This document shows, in pieces, positions 8,515 to 16,541 of a DNA stretch of 64,000 nucleotides. The notes below the pieces were generated by a model. It was not told where the DNA came from. It did no database searches and saw nothing but the letters and a program-made list of their open reading frames with translations. The first letter of the stretch is position 1. Each line of letters opens with the position of its first letter. The stretch comes from Acidovorax sp. Leaf78 (lineage in GTDB: Bacteria; Pseudomonadota; Gammaproteobacteria; Burkholderiales; Burkholderiaceae_C), in contig NZ_LMLZ01000001.1 in assembly GCF_001422735.1 (NCBI RefSeq), forward strand, positions 307,233 to 371,232, written 5' to 3'. The translations under genes were made by a program, and so were the position numbers.

Positions 8515-8956
8515 AGACGTTTCCAAAGACCCCCACGCAGACACCGAGCCCGGCCAGGAGGCTGCGGCGGCGGCTGTCACACCCTTCGAATGGATCGGCG
8601 GCGAAGCGCGCGTGCTGGCACTCACCGAGCGCTTCTACGACCTGATGGACCTGGAGCCCGCGTATGCCGAGTTGCGTGCGGCCCACGGCAGCGAGCTGGT
8701 GCAGGCGCGGCAAAAGCTCTTCTGGTTCTTGTGCGGCTGGCTGGGTGGGCCCGACCACTACCAAAGCCGCTTCGGCCACCCGCGTCTGCGCATGCGGCAC
8801 ATGCCGTTTTCCATCGGCATCAAGGAGCGCGACCAGTGGGTGGCGTGCATGGACCAGGCCATGGGCGAGACGGGCGTGCCCGATGCCCTGCGCGGCCGCT
8901 TGAAGGAAAGCTTTATGGGCACAGCGGACTGGATGAGGAATAAGGGCACCCCCTGA
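8507..8956 (+). CDS. Group II truncated haemoglobin
   Basis: A 149-residue protein with an acidic/Ala-rich N-terminal tail of about 25 residues before the globin core (FEWIGGEARVLALTERFYDLM). The proximal haem ligand is the His in LRMRHMPF (F8). The Trp in RDQWVACM (G8) is the mark of group II truncated globins, as is the LGGP turn. Such proteins bind O2/NO and are linked to microaerobic or nitrosative stress. The start codon falls inside repeat copy A, and no Shine-Dalgarno sequence is visible ahead of it (GCCATTTTTGAC). No other in-frame start lies before the globin core, so ATG 8507 is taken despite the poor signal. Confidence 0.93.
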   Translation: MNSDVSKDPHADTEPGQEAAAAAVTPFEWIGGEARVLALTERFYDLMDLEPAYAELRAAHGSELVQARQKLFWFLCGWLGGPDHYQSRFGHPRLRMRHMPFSIGIKERDQWVACMDQAMGETGVPDALRGRLKESFMGTADWMRNKGTP

Positions 8957-9014
8957 GCGGCTGGGCCGTTTCCCTCGCAGCCTGTGGATGGGCCGGGTGT
9001 GTACCCATAGCGTT

Positions 9015-9077
9015 GAGTGCTATGTTTTTAATAGCTGCTAGCGCTTTATAGGTAAGCGCTACAGGCTTTTTTAACGC
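9015..9077 (+). repeat. Dispersed palindromic repeat family 1, copy B
   Basis: Has TGCTA, then ATAGCTGCTAGCGCTT, a 7-bp perfect stem (9040-9046 with 9054-9060) and a T-rich end (GGCTTTTTTAA). It lies between the haemoglobin and LemA genes and could also act as a terminator for the former. Confidence 0.8.
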
Positions 9078-9179
9078 TTAAATCCCTACCCGCTGAAATG
9101 TATGGCCCCTTTGGGAAAGGCGCGCTACTAAGATGCGCCCAGCATCCATTCATTCAATTCACAACAAGGAGGGTGGGAC

Positions 9180-9776
9180 ATGTCAGCTACTGCTTGGATC
9201 GTTCTGGGCCTGGTCGCCGTGCTGGCGGTGTGGGCCGTCACTGTGTACAACCGGCTGGTGCAGCTGCGCAACCGCATCGCCAACGCGTTCGGCCAGATCG
9301 ACGTGCAGCTCAAGCGCCGCCACGACCTGGTGCCCAACCTGGTCGAAGTCGCCAAGGGCTACCTCAGCCACGAGGCTGCCACGCTCGAAGCCGTCATCCA
9401 GGCGCGCGGTCAGGCCCAGGGCGCTGCCGCCGCTGTACGGGCAGAGCCTGGCAGTGCCAACGCCATGGGCGCGCTGGCCGCCGCCGAGGGCGTGCTGGGC
9501 AGCAGCCTGGGCCGCCTGATGGTGGTGGCCGAGGCGTATCCCGAACTCAAGGCCGACGCCACCATGCAGTCGTTGTCCGAAGAGCTGACCAGCACCGAAA
9601 ACCGCCTGGGCTTCGCCCGCCAGGCCTACAACGACCAGGCGCTGGAATTCAACGACGCGGCAGCGCAGTTTCCTGACCTGGTCGTGGCGCGCCTGCTGGG
9701 CTTTCCCACCGTGCCCATGCTCGAATCCACGCACAGCGACGAAGAGCGCACCGCGCCGCAGGTGCGGTTCTCGTAA
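9180..9776 (+). CDS. LemA family protein
   Basis: A 198-residue protein with a single N-terminal membrane segment (WIVLGLVAVLAVWAVTVYN) and then the LemA signature: RIANAFGQIDVQLKRRHDLV, PNLVEVAKGY, LTSTENRLGFARQAYND and FPDLVVARLLGF. AAGGAGGG at 9166-9173 is a strong ribosome binding site. LemA proteins expose a helical bundle to the cytoplasm or periplasm and are often encoded next to M48 proteases, as here (gene at 9935). Their biochemical role is not established. Envelope stress or protease partnering is inferred from this neighbourhood. Confidence 0.93.
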   Translation: MSATAWIVLGLVAVLAVWAVTVYNRLVQLRNRIANAFGQIDVQLKRRHDLVPNLVEVAKGYLSHEAATLEAVIQARGQAQGAAAAVRAEPGSANAMGALAAAEGVLGSSLGRLMVVAEAYPELKADATMQSLSEELTSTENRLGFARQAYNDQALEFNDAAAQFPDLVVARLLGFPTVPMLESTHSDEERTAPQVRFS

Positions 9777-9934
9777 GCCATGTCGATGGGCCTCTGGGCC
9801 TCTGGGCCGCTGGCGGCGCTGTTCCCTCCGCGGGACGCACGTGGCGGCACGGCCCGTCCGCATCCACGCATGCGCCGGCAGGGCTGCGGCCAGTTCTGCC
9901 CGTAGTGGATATCTCACCAACTGGAGAGGGTGCC

Positions 9935-11026
9935 ATGAAGTTCTGGGACCATCAGGACAGCGCGCGCAGCGAGACGCGGCGCCTGCTGCTGGGCTTTGCA
10001 CTCGCTGTGGCCGTGCTGGTCGTCGCGGTGCACGCGGCCCTCGCGCTGGCCTGGGTGTTGATGGCCGCGGTGCTGCCGGGGCAGTTGCCGTTTCCGCAGG
10101 GCTTTCTGGCGGCGAACGTGGGCGTGTCGCTCCTGCTGGTGCTGGGCGGCTGGTGGGTGGAAACATCGAACCTGCGCGCGGGCGGCGTCAAGCTGGCCCG
10201 GCGGGTTGGCGCGCGCGAGCTGCGGCCTTCCCTCTCGCATGCCGAGCAGCGGCTTTCCAACATCGTGGACGAGCTGTGCATCGCGGCCCACATGCCCCGG
10301 CCCGAGATCATGGTGATGCCGCGCACCGACGCGATCAATGCCTTTGCCGCCGGCTGGGACCAGAGCGATGCCGTGATCGCCGTGACGCAGGGCGCGCTCG
10401 ACTACCTGAACCGCGAGGAGATGCAGGGCATGGTCGCCCACGAGCTCTCGCACCTGCACGAAGGCGACACCCGTCTGAAGATGCAGCTGGCGGGCATGGT
10501 GTTCGGGCTGGAGCTGGTCTACAACTTCGGCGACACGCTGCGCGAGCGCCGGGGCCTGTCGTGGTGGTTCGGCTCGGCCATCATGCTGGCCGGCCTTGCA
10601 GGCTGGTTGACCGGACGCATGCTCAAGGCCGCGGTGTCGCGCCAGCGCGAGTACCTGGCCGACGCCCGCGCCGTGCAATGGACGCGCAGCCGCGACGGCC
10701 TGGGCGGTGTGCTGCGCAAGGTCATGGCCCAGCGCCGCGACCTGCCGCGCGGCTATGAAGAGCACAGCCACAAGGGACTGAACCACCCCTCGGTACAGCA
10801 CATGCTCCTGGTGGACCTGGGCGGCGGTGGCCGCATGGAGCGCTGGCTCGACTCGCACCCCACGCTGCATGAGCGCGTGCAGCGCCTCTATGGCCGCAAA
10901 ATGCAGCCGATCAAGGTCATGCCGGTGGCCGCAGGGCCGGAGCCAGCCTGGCGCCCCGAGAATGCCGGGCAGCCCGCCGGCGTGACGCTGGCGTCGCTGG
11001 TGGACCCGTTCGCGCGGTATCTTTGA
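9935..11026 (+). CDS. M48 family zinc metalloprotease (HtpX/LemA-associated type)
   Basis: A 363-residue protein starting at ATG 9935 behind GGAGAGG (9923-9929). An in-frame GTG at 9905 lies before this ribosome site and is not preferred. There are two N-terminal TM segments (LLLGFALAVAVLVVAVHAAL and NVGVSLLLVLGGWW). The zinc motif is H169-E170-L-S-H173 in MVAHELSHLHEGD, with the third ligand Glu in QREYLADARAVQ. A further hydrophobic stretch (WWFGSAIMLAGLAGWLTGR) sits between them. It probably degrades membrane or misfolded proteins at the inner membrane. It follows lemA by 158 bases in the same direction, a common pairing. Confidence 0.93.
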   Translation: MKFWDHQDSARSETRRLLLGFALAVAVLVVAVHAALALAWVLMAAVLPGQLPFPQGFLAANVGVSLLLVLGGWWVETSNLRAGGVKLARRVGARELRPSLSHAEQRLSNIVDELCIAAHMPRPEIMVMPRTDAINAFAAGWDQSDAVIAVTQGALDYLNREEMQGMVAHELSHLHEGDTRLKMQLAGMVFGLELVYNFGDTLRERRGLSWWFGSAIMLAGLAGWLTGRMLKAAVSRQREYLADARAVQWTRSRDGLGGVLRKVMAQRRDLPRGYEEHSHKGLNHPSVQHMLLVDLGGGGRMERWLDSHPTLHERVQRLYGRKMQPIKVMPVAAGPEPAWRPENAGQPAGVTLASLVDPFARYL

Positions 11027-11048
11027 ACCCCTCCCCCCCTTGTTTCGT

Positions 11049-11131
11049 CTTCGCCGCCTTCCCGCCCCAGGGGGACGCATCCGGTGGTCTGGCCGAGCCA
11101 GTTCCGCGGGTGCACTGGCGTGGGCCGAGCC
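11049..11131 (+). repeat. Dispersed repeat family 2, copy a
   Basis: Matches the family 2 pattern in forward orientation: CGCCTTCC, AGGGGGACGCATCCGGTGG, CTGGCCGAGCCAG, then CGGGTGCACTGGC. Other copies are at 23521, 45124, 47287 and 53694. It fills most of the 160-base gap before the RidA gene. Confidence 0.75.
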
Positions 11132-11187
11132 AATGGCTGCCTGCGCGCTCAATGACGCGCTCAATGGCATAGTGGTGGCCCTCTTCA

Positions 11188-11691
11188 ATGCCGAGATTTC
11201 TTATGTCCCGTGATGCGCGTTTTCAGGAACAAGCCCAGGCCCTGGGCTACAGCTTCGATGGCGAGATCAAGATCGGCGGCAACTACGTACCGCTGGTGCG
11301 CGACGGGCACCACATCTACCTGAGCGGGCAGATCCCGCGCGTGGGCGACACCGTGGTGGTCACGGGTGCGGCCGGTGCGGCTGCGTCCCTGGCCGATGCA
11401 CAAAAGGCCGCCAAGGTGTGCGTGATGCGATCGCTGGCTCTGCTGCAGCGTGCACTCGGCTCACTCGATGCAGTGCAGGCCATCCTGCGGATCACCGTGT
11501 ACGTGCAGTCGGCGCCTACGTTCACGCAGCAAAGCGAGGTGGCCGATGGGGCGTCGGACCTTTTGTTCGCCGTGCTGGGAGACGCGGGCGCCCACACGCG
11601 CACGTCGGTGGGCGTGCTGCAGTTGCCCAAGAACGCGACGGTCGAGGTGGATCTGATCGCCACGACCGCAGATCCGCACGCATCCGCCTGA
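11188..11691 (+). CDS. RidA (YjgF/YER057c/UK114) family protein
   Basis: A 167-residue member of the RidA superfamily. The core reads YVPLVRDGHHIYLSGQIPR, then [37 protein letters not shown] and TSVGVLQLPKNATVEVDLIA. The longer type with an SGQxP motif differs from true RidA enamine deaminase, so substrate and even enzymatic activity are uncertain. ATG 11203 (MSRDARF) is an alternative start and would give a more typical N-terminus. Neither start has a strong ribosome site. The stop is 13 bases before the start of a small conserved gene, suggesting an operon. Confidence 0.88.
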   Translation: MPRFLMSRDARFQEQAQALGYSFDGEIKIGGNYVPLVRDGHHIYLSGQIPRVGDTVVVTGAAGAAASLADAQKAAKVCVMRSLALLQRALGSLDAVQAILRITVYVQSAPTFTQQSEVADGASDLLFAVLGDAGAHTRTSVGVLQLPKNATVEVDLIATTADPHASA

Positions 11692-11704
11692 AGGAGAGCT
11701 TCCT

Positions 11705-11932
11705 ATGGCAGCGCTGACCCACCCCCGTTTCAACGTCTTCGGCCGCATCGTCGAGGTGCGGCGCGAAGGCGCGTTGTGGCAGGCCTATCGCGTGGGGTCC
11801 GATGGCAAGCGGACTCCCTCGGGTTTCGTTATTCCCGACTTTGTGGAAGAGCACGAGCTGGCGCAGTTCCTGGAGGACCTGTTCCACGAAAGCGCTTCGC
11901 CGCACAACGGCGACGTGCACCGCATCGCCTGA
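11705..11932 (+). CDS. Small conserved protein of unknown function
   Basis: A 75-residue protein behind a strong AAGGAGAG (11691-11698). It opens FNVFGRIVEVRREGALWQAY, continues SDGKRTPSGFVIPDF and ends HELAQFLEDLFHESA. The pattern of a short beta-rich start and an acidic C-terminal helix is typical of small conserved proteins of betaproteobacteria and pseudomonads, but I know no function. It is translationally close to the RidA gene. No signal peptide or membrane segment is present. Confidence 0.75.
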   Translation: MAALTHPRFNVFGRIVEVRREGALWQAYRVGSDGKRTPSGFVIPDFVEEHELAQFLEDLFHESASPHNGDVHRIA

Positions 11933-11964
11933 TGAGGAGGCGTGCAGGCGTGGGCTTTTGCACC

Positions 11965-11982
11965 ACGTCACACCGCTGTCAA
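11965..11982 (+). promoter_or_regulatory. Candidate Pho box
   Basis: Two half-sites, ACGTCAC (11965-11971) and CTGTCAA (11976-11982), place GTCA exactly 11 bases apart, as in the PhoB-binding repeat whose half-site is CTGTCAT. The spacer is CCGC rather than A/T-rich, which weakens the match. It lies 47 bases before a phosphoesterase gene, the expected kind of target. Confidence 0.4.
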
Positions 11983-12002
11983 ACCCCGGCCAGACACTCG
12001 GA

Positions 12003-12020
12003 CCCTTGTTCCAACAAGGG
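12003..12020. promoter_or_regulatory. Perfect 8-bp inverted repeat at the 5' end of the nucleotidase gene
   Basis: CCCTTGTT and AACAAGGG face each other across two bases, ending eight bases before ATG 12029. In RNA it would form a hairpin covering the ribosome-loading region (AAGGG is also the nearest Shine-Dalgarno-like sequence). It could therefore modulate translation or serve as an operator. Confidence 0.4.
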
Positions 12021-12028
12021 CCTTGTTC

Positions 12029-14104
12029 ATGTCTGAACGCAATCGCAGCCGACTTCTTTCCCTTTCGTCCTTCCATGGCGGGCGCCGCACCGCCACGCTG
12101 AGCGTGCTGGCGCTGGCCGCATCGCTGTCCGCATGTGGCGGTAGTGATGGCGGCAGCGTCAACAACAACGCTGGCGCCACCGCCACGCTGGCCGTGCTGG
12201 AGACCACCGACCTGCATTTCAACGTGCGCAGCTACGACTACTTCAAGCTGGCCGAGGACAAGAGCTACGGCTTCGAGCGCACCGCCACGCTGGTGCGTGC
12301 GGCGCGCAAGGAGTTTGCCAACACGCTGCTGGTGGACAACGGCGACACCATCCAGGGCACGGCGCTGGCCGACTACGAAGCCACCATCAACCCCATTCCC
12401 TGCACGCAGCAGCTGTCCATGTACAAGGCCATGGGCGCGCTGGGCTTTGATGCCGGCACGCTGGGCAACCACGAGTTCAACTACGGCCTGCCGTTCCTGA
12501 ACCAGGTGCTGGGCGGCGGGCTGGAGGTGGACGGCGTGGACGCCGCCAAGAAGTGCGCGGGTGCGGGCTTTCCGATGGTGCTGGCCAACGTGACCAGCAG
12601 CAAGACGAAGAAGCCGCTGGTGCAGCCCTACACCGTGCTCGAACGCACGCTGGTGGCCAAGGGCGCGGACGGCAAGGAGGTGAAGCTGCCCATCAAGGTG
12701 GGCGTGATCGGCTTCACCACGCCCGGCATCATGAACTGGGACAAGCGCTACCTCGAAGGCAAGGTCACCACCGAAGGCGCGGTGGAGGCCGCCAACAAGT
12801 ATGTGCCCGAGCTGCGCGCCAAGGGTGCCGACATCGTGATTGCGCTGCTGCACGGCGGCATGGACAGCGCGGCGTATTCGCCCACCATGGAGAACCCGGG
12901 CCTGTACCTCTCCAAGGTGGCCGGCATCGACGCGATGGTGATGGGCCACCAGCACGGCGTGTTCCCCGACACCGCCGCCACCCCCAGCTTCACCATGGCC
13001 GGCGTGGACCACAAGGCCGGCACCGTCAACGGCGTGCCCGCCGTGATGGCCAGCTCGTGGGGCAAGGCCCTGGGCGTGGTGCAGCTGGCGCTGCAGTGGG
13101 ACGGGGCCAAGTGGGTCGTCAACAAGACGGCCAGCAAGTCCGAGTTGCGCAACATCCAGAACAAGAACGCCGCGGGCGCCACAGTGACCGTGGATGCGGA
13201 CGCCAGCGTGGCCCCGCTCGTCGAGACCCAGCACCAGGCCGCCATCCAGTACGTGAAGACGCCCATCGGCCAGACCGACTTCCGCATGAGCACGCTGTTC
13301 GCCGACGTGGGCGACCCCGGCGCGATCCAGATCGTGAACCAGGCGCAGCAGGCCTATGTGGCCGCCTACATCAAGGCCAGCCTGCCGCAGTATGCGCAGC
13401 TGCCGGTGCTGTCGGTGAGCGCGCCGTTCAAGAGCGGCTTCCAGGGCGGCGCCGACTACACCGACGTGGCCGTGGGCCCGCTGGCCATCAACAACGCGGC
13501 CGACCTGTACCTGTACCCCAACACGGTGTACGCGGTAAAGGTCAACGGCGGGGACATCAAGAACTGGCTGGAGGCCGCTGCCAAGCGCTTCAACCAGATC
13601 GACCCTGCCAAGACCGGCGAGCAGCAGCTCATCAGCACCTTCCCGGGCTACAACTTCGACATGTTCACCACGGCCGACGTGCAGTACCAGATCGACGTGA
13701 CCCAGCCCGTGGGCAGCCGCATCAAGAACCTGACCTACCTGGGCAAGCCCATCGACGTGGCGCAGGAGTTCGTGATCGCCACCAACAACTACCGCGCCAC
13801 CAGCGGCAAGAGCTTCATCGACAAGCTCGACGGCTCGGGCACCATCTGGGCGTCGCCCGATGCCAACCGGGACGTTGTGATCGACTACATCCGCAAGAAC
13901 CCGGCGGTGACGCGCAGTGCCAACGGTGCGGCCAAGAGCTGGCGCTTTGCCAAGGCCACCGTGGCGGGGCCGGTGGTGTTCAGCTCGGGCGCCAATGCGC
14001 TGGCCGTGGCGCAGGCAGCGGGTTTGACCAACGTGTCGCTGCTGGCGGCGGACGATGGCTCGGGCAAGGGCACGTCGAAGTACGCGGTCGATCTGTCCAA
14101 GTAG
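12029..14104 (+). CDS. 5'-nucleotidase / 2',3'-cyclic-nucleotide phosphodiesterase lipoprotein (CpdB/UshA type)
   Basis: A 691-residue protein. ATG 12029 is chosen because it places a classic lipobox signal (TLSVLALAASLSAC) near the N-terminus. A longer in-frame GTG at 11942 has no good signal. The N-terminal calcineurin-like metallophosphatase domain shows LAVLETTDLHFNVRSYDY, VDNGDTIQGT, TLGNHEFNYG, VIALLHGGMD and VMGHQHG, the metal-binding blocks of the family. The C-terminal substrate-specificity domain has GADYTDVAVGPLAINNAADLYLYPNTVYAVKV and ends in the NYRATSG / dinucleotide-stacking region. It should hydrolyse nucleotides or cyclic nucleotides in the periplasm to release phosphate. A candidate Pho box lies upstream. 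Which substrate is preferred cannot be read from sequence. Confidence 0.92.
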   Translation: MSERNRSRLLSLSSFHGGRRTATLSVLALAASLSACGGSDGGSVNNNAGATATLAVLETTDLHFNVRSYDYFKLAEDKSYGFERTATLVRAARKEFANTLLVDNGDTIQGTALADYEATINPIPCTQQLSMYKAMGALGFDAGTLGNHEFNYGLPFLNQVLGGGLEVDGVDAAKKCAGAGFPMVLANVTSSKTKKPLVQPYTVLERTLVAKGADGKEVKLPIKVGVIGFTTPGIMNWDKRYLEGKVTTEGAVEAANKYVPELRAKGADIVIALLHGGMDSAAYSPTMENPGLYLSKVAGIDAMVMGHQHGVFPDTAATPSFTMAGVDHKAGTVNGVPAVMASSWGKALGVVQLALQWDGAKWVVNKTASKSELRNIQNKNAAGATVTVDADASVAPLVETQHQAAIQYVKTPIGQTDFRMSTLFADVGDPGAIQIVNQAQQAYVAAYIKASLPQYAQLPVLSVSAPFKSGFQGGADYTDVAVGPLAINNAADLYLYPNTVYAVKVNGGDIKNWLEAAAKRFNQIDPAKTGEQQLISTFPGYNFDMFTTADVQYQIDVTQPVGSRIKNLTYLGKPIDVAQEFVIATNNYRATSGKSFIDKLDGSGTIWASPDANRDVVIDYIRKNPAVTRSANGAAKSWRFAKATVAGPVVFSSGANALAVAQAAGLTNVSLLAADDGSGKGTSKYAVDLSK

Positions 14105-14128
14105 GCATGTAGGCATGTAGGCATGTAG
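14102..14128 (+). repeat. Tandem 8-base repeat starting at the nucleotidase stop codon
   Basis: TAGGCATG occurs three times head to tail from 14102, followed by a partial fourth (TAG). The first TAG is the stop codon of the nucleotidase gene, so two more in-register tracts follow in different frames. A slippage-prone microrepeat at this spot would not change the protein. Confidence 0.85.
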
Positions 14129-14186
14129 CACGGGCGAGGGACACGTTCGGCGCGCCTGCCGCACACCGCTACAACACTCGCTTCAA

Positions 14187-14234
14187 CACCTGGCCCGGCT
14201 GCGTGGGCATGCCGGGCCAGGTGCTATTTTTTTG
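14187..14234 (+). terminator. Rho-independent terminator after the nucleotidase gene
   Basis: A perfect 13-bp stem (CACCTGGCCCGGC with GCCGGGCCAGGTG), an 11-base loop, then CTATTTTTTTG. It ends forward transcription ahead of the converging PepSY gene. Confidence 0.92.
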
Positions 14235-14277
14235 TGCGCTGGTTGCCGCACCTGCCCCCTGCGCAGGCACGGGCCGC

Positions 14278-14925
14278 TCAATCGTCCAGCTGTTCGCGCA
14301 GCACGGCCCCGGTCACGGCATCCACCCGCAGCTCCACCGCCAGATTGGCCGTGTTGGTGGCCTCGGCTTCCCAGTAGCCGTCTTCATACTCGACACCGCG
14401 CACGCGGGTGTAGCCCGCCTGCTGCAGGGCCGCCACGATCTGGTCGGCGCTGAGCACGGGCTGGCCGTTCACGGTGCCGCCGCTGCGGCCCACCTGGCTC
14501 AACACCTCCAGTGTCACGGGGTGCAGCACGAACTCGACCTTCTCGCGGTTGGTCACGGACTGGCGGGCCTTGGCCTGCCAGAAGCCGTCGTCCAGCTCCA
14601 CGTCGTACACAAAGCTGTAGCCGGCGGCGCGCACCTGCTGCGCCACCCGCTCCACGCTGGGCAGGGCGGTGCCGACATCGCCCTTGCGCACGGCGGTGAA
14701 GCTGCCGTTGGCATCGTTGACCAGCACGGTGGCACGCACCCCGTCGTTGGAGACGGCCTCGGCGGTCCAGTAGCCGTATTGCTTTTGCAGGTCGTGCGGC
14801 GCCACGTAGTGGTTCTTGGCCATCACGTTGACGGCCTCCTGGGCGCCCATGGCCCAGGCCATGGAGGGCAGGGCGGAGGCCGCGGCGGCGGCTGCGAAGG
14901 CCAGGGTCAGAACGGTCTTTTTCAT
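14278..14925 (-). CDS. Secreted PepSY-domain protein
   Basis: A 215-residue protein starting at 14925 (MKKTVLTL) with an AAGGAAG site just upstream. The signal peptide is VLTLAFAAAAAASALPSMAWA. The mature protein holds repeated PepSY-like units: LQKQYGYWTAEAVSNDG, VRAAGYSFVYDVELDDGFWQ, and ALQQAGYTRVRGVEYEDGYW, each followed by a strand such as VELRVDAVTGAVL. PepSY domains bind or inhibit peptidases or act as envelope sensors. This gene is divergent from a second PepSY gene followed by a two-component system, so it may be a target or a modulator of that system. The first ribosome-backed Met was chosen over upstream in-frame ATGs. Confidence 0.88.
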   Translation of the reverse strand: MKKTVLTLAFAAAAAASALPSMAWAMGAQEAVNVMAKNHYVAPHDLQKQYGYWTAEAVSNDGVRATVLVNDANGSFTAVRKGDVGTALPSVERVAQQVRAAGYSFVYDVELDDGFWQAKARQSVTNREKVEFVLHPVTLEVLSQVGRSGGTVNGQPVLSADQIVAALQQAGYTRVRGVEYEDGYWEAEATNTANLAVELRVDAVTGAVLREQLDD

Positions 14926-15065
14926 GGTGCTTCCTTTCGGTGTGGCAGTGATTGTGAAGAACTGGGAGGCAGTGTGCGCAACCGTTCCTAAACCCATCGT
15001 GAAGCGTCCGTTCATGTTCCGTTTAATACCAACCGCAATAATCGCGCGATGACAGAAATGGCCCC

Positions 15066-15132
15066 CACGTTCCCCACTCCGTGTGGTCACTGCCCCCCGA
15101 GGGGGCCTTCTTCATCTTGGGGCGGCCCGGCG
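15066..15132 (+). repeat. Possible third type of intergenic repeat
   Basis: Holds GTGTGGTCACTGCCCCCCGA, the palindromic core CCCCCCGAGGGGG, and TTGGGGCGGCCCGGCG directly before ATG 15133. I recall similar elements in Comamonadaceae genomes, but only one copy is present here, so this is memory rather than evidence within the window. Confidence 0.35.
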
Positions 15133-15867
15133 ATGAAGAATGGAACACTTCGAACATGGATGCAGGCCGCTGCCTGCGCCGCGGTGGCGCTGGCCTGCGC
15201 GCAGGCCCCCGCCGCCGAGCAGGATGTGGCGCGGCGCGGCGTGCAGAGCGGGCAGCTCAAGCCGCTCAACAGCATCATTGCGGACATGAGCCGCCAGTAT
15301 GGCGGGCGCGTCATCGACGTGGAGACCAAGCACGGCCGCAAGGGCGAGCTGCGCTACGAGATCAAGATCATCGACGCCCGCGGCACCAAGCACGAGGTGC
15401 TGGTGGATGCGGCCACTGGCACCGTCGTCGCGCAGGAGAGCGACTGGCCCACGCAGCCTGTGGGCCTCGCGCAAATGGCGCGCTACATCAAGCAGCTGGA
15501 GCAGCGCTACGGCTCGCGCGTGGTGAACGCCGAGTTCGAGCGCGACGCGCAGGGCAAGGCGGTGTACGAGGTCAAGCTCTCGGACCGGCCCGCCGGCGAG
15601 ATGAAGCTGCTGGTGGACGTGAACACGGGCGAGGTGCTGACCCCGCCGCAAACGGCGGGCACGCCCGCGGCGCCCAAGTCCATGGCCGTGATGCTCGAAT
15701 CCTTGCGGCCGCGCTTTTCGGGCCTGGTGCTGGAGGTGGAGCTGGAGACGGACCACCGCCGCCGCCCCTACTACAGCGTGGAGCTGCAGCAACCCAACGG
15801 CTTCAAGCTGGAGCTCGAAGTGGACGCCGTGAGCCTGGAAGTCACGCGGCAGAAGGTGGACGACTGA
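15133..15867 (+). CDS. Secreted triple-PepSY-repeat protein upstream of two-component system
   Basis: A 244-residue protein from ATG 15133 with signal peptide MQAAACAAVALACAQAPAAE. Three related units of about 60 residues follow: MSRQYGGRVIDVETKHGRKG with LVDAATGTVV, LEQRYGSRVVNAEFERDAQG with LVDVNTGEVL, and LRPRFSGLVLEVELETDHRR with EVDAVSLEV. These are PepSY units in tandem. The stop codon shares a base with the start of the response regulator gene (TGATG), so this protein is made with the regulator and kinase. That suggests a periplasmic sensor or accessory that feeds the kinase. A longer in-frame ATG at 15049 lacks a signal sequence. Confidence 0.87.
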   Translation: MKNGTLRTWMQAAACAAVALACAQAPAAEQDVARRGVQSGQLKPLNSIIADMSRQYGGRVIDVETKHGRKGELRYEIKIIDARGTKHEVLVDAATGTVVAQESDWPTQPVGLAQMARYIKQLEQRYGSRVVNAEFERDAQGKAVYEVKLSDRPAGEMKLLVDVNTGEVLTPPQTAGTPAAPKSMAVMLESLRPRFSGLVLEVELETDHRRRPYYSVELQQPNGFKLELEVDAVSLEVTRQKVDD

Positions 15868-16541
15868 TGCGCATTCTGGTGGTGGAAGACGATGTGGCGC
15901 TGGCGCAGCAACTGCGCGTGGCGCTGGAGGCAGCGGGTTTCGCGGTGGATGTGGAGCACGACGGCGAGGCCGCGTCGTTTGCCGGCAGTGCCGAGGCCTA
16001 CAGCGCCGCCGTGCTGGACCTGGGCCTGCCGCTCAAGGACGGGCTGAGCGTGCTGCGCGACTGGCGCGACGCGGGCCGCAGCTGGCCGGTGCTGGTTCTC
16101 ACGGCCCGCAACCGCTGGAGCGACAAGGTCGCGGGCTTCAATGCCGGGGCCGATGACTATCTGACCAAGCCCTTCCTGATGGACGAGGTGGTGCTGCGCC
16201 TGCGGGCCATGCTGCGCCGCACGGCCGGGTCGGCCGCCGCGGTGCTGACGGCCGGCCCGCTGGAGTACGACGTGGTGCAGGGCCGCTTTTCGCTGCAGGG
16301 CCAGAGCCTGCAGCTCACCGCGCAGGAGCACAAGATCCTGGCGTACTTCATGCACCACCCGGGCAAGCTGCTCACGCGCACCGACATCAGCGAGCATGTG
16401 TATGCGCGCGACCTCGACCCGGACTCCAACACGCTGGACGTGCTGATCGGCCGCATCCGCCGCAAGTTGAACGGTGCGCCGCAACTGGTGACCGAGCGCG
16501 GCCAGGGCTTTCGCCTGGTGGCGTGCGACGTGGCGGGCTGA
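15867..16541 (+). CDS. OmpR-family response regulator (QseB/PhoP-like)
   Basis: A 224-residue regulator. The receiver domain (1-120) has the acidic pair E7-D8-D9, phospho-acceptor D51 in AVLDLGLP, Thr in VLVLTARN and Lys in LTKPF. A winged-helix DNA-binding domain (about 128-222) follows, with QLTAQEHKILAYFMHHPGKL and NTLDVLIGRIRRKL. It overlaps the PepSY gene by one base upstream and the kinase gene by one base downstream, so all three are one translational unit. Probable targets include the divergent PepSY gene and this operon itself. The stimulus cannot be deduced, though envelope or metal stress is typical of the family. Confidence 0.95.
   Translation: MRILVVEDDVALAQQLRVALEAAGFAVDVEHDGEAASFAGSAEAYSAAVLDLGLPLKDGLSVLRDWRDAGRSWPVLVLTARNRWSDKVAGFNAGADDYLTKPFLMDEVVLRLRAMLRRTAGSAAAVLTAGPLEYDVVQGRFSLQGQSLQLTAQEHKILAYFMHHPGKLLTRTDISEHVYARDLDPDSNTLDVLIGRIRRKLNGAPQLVTERGQGFRLVACDVAG

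Noticed and set aside
8951..8996. Possible further copy of repeat family 2 after the haemoglobin gene
   Set aside because: Only CCCCTGAGCGGCTGGGCCG resembles the family; the GGGGGACGC and AGCCAG blocks are missing.
11522..14164. 880-codon minus-strand open frame opposite the nucleotidase gene
   Set aside because: Shadow of a well-supported forward gene; composition His/Ala/Gly/Val-rich and no motif.
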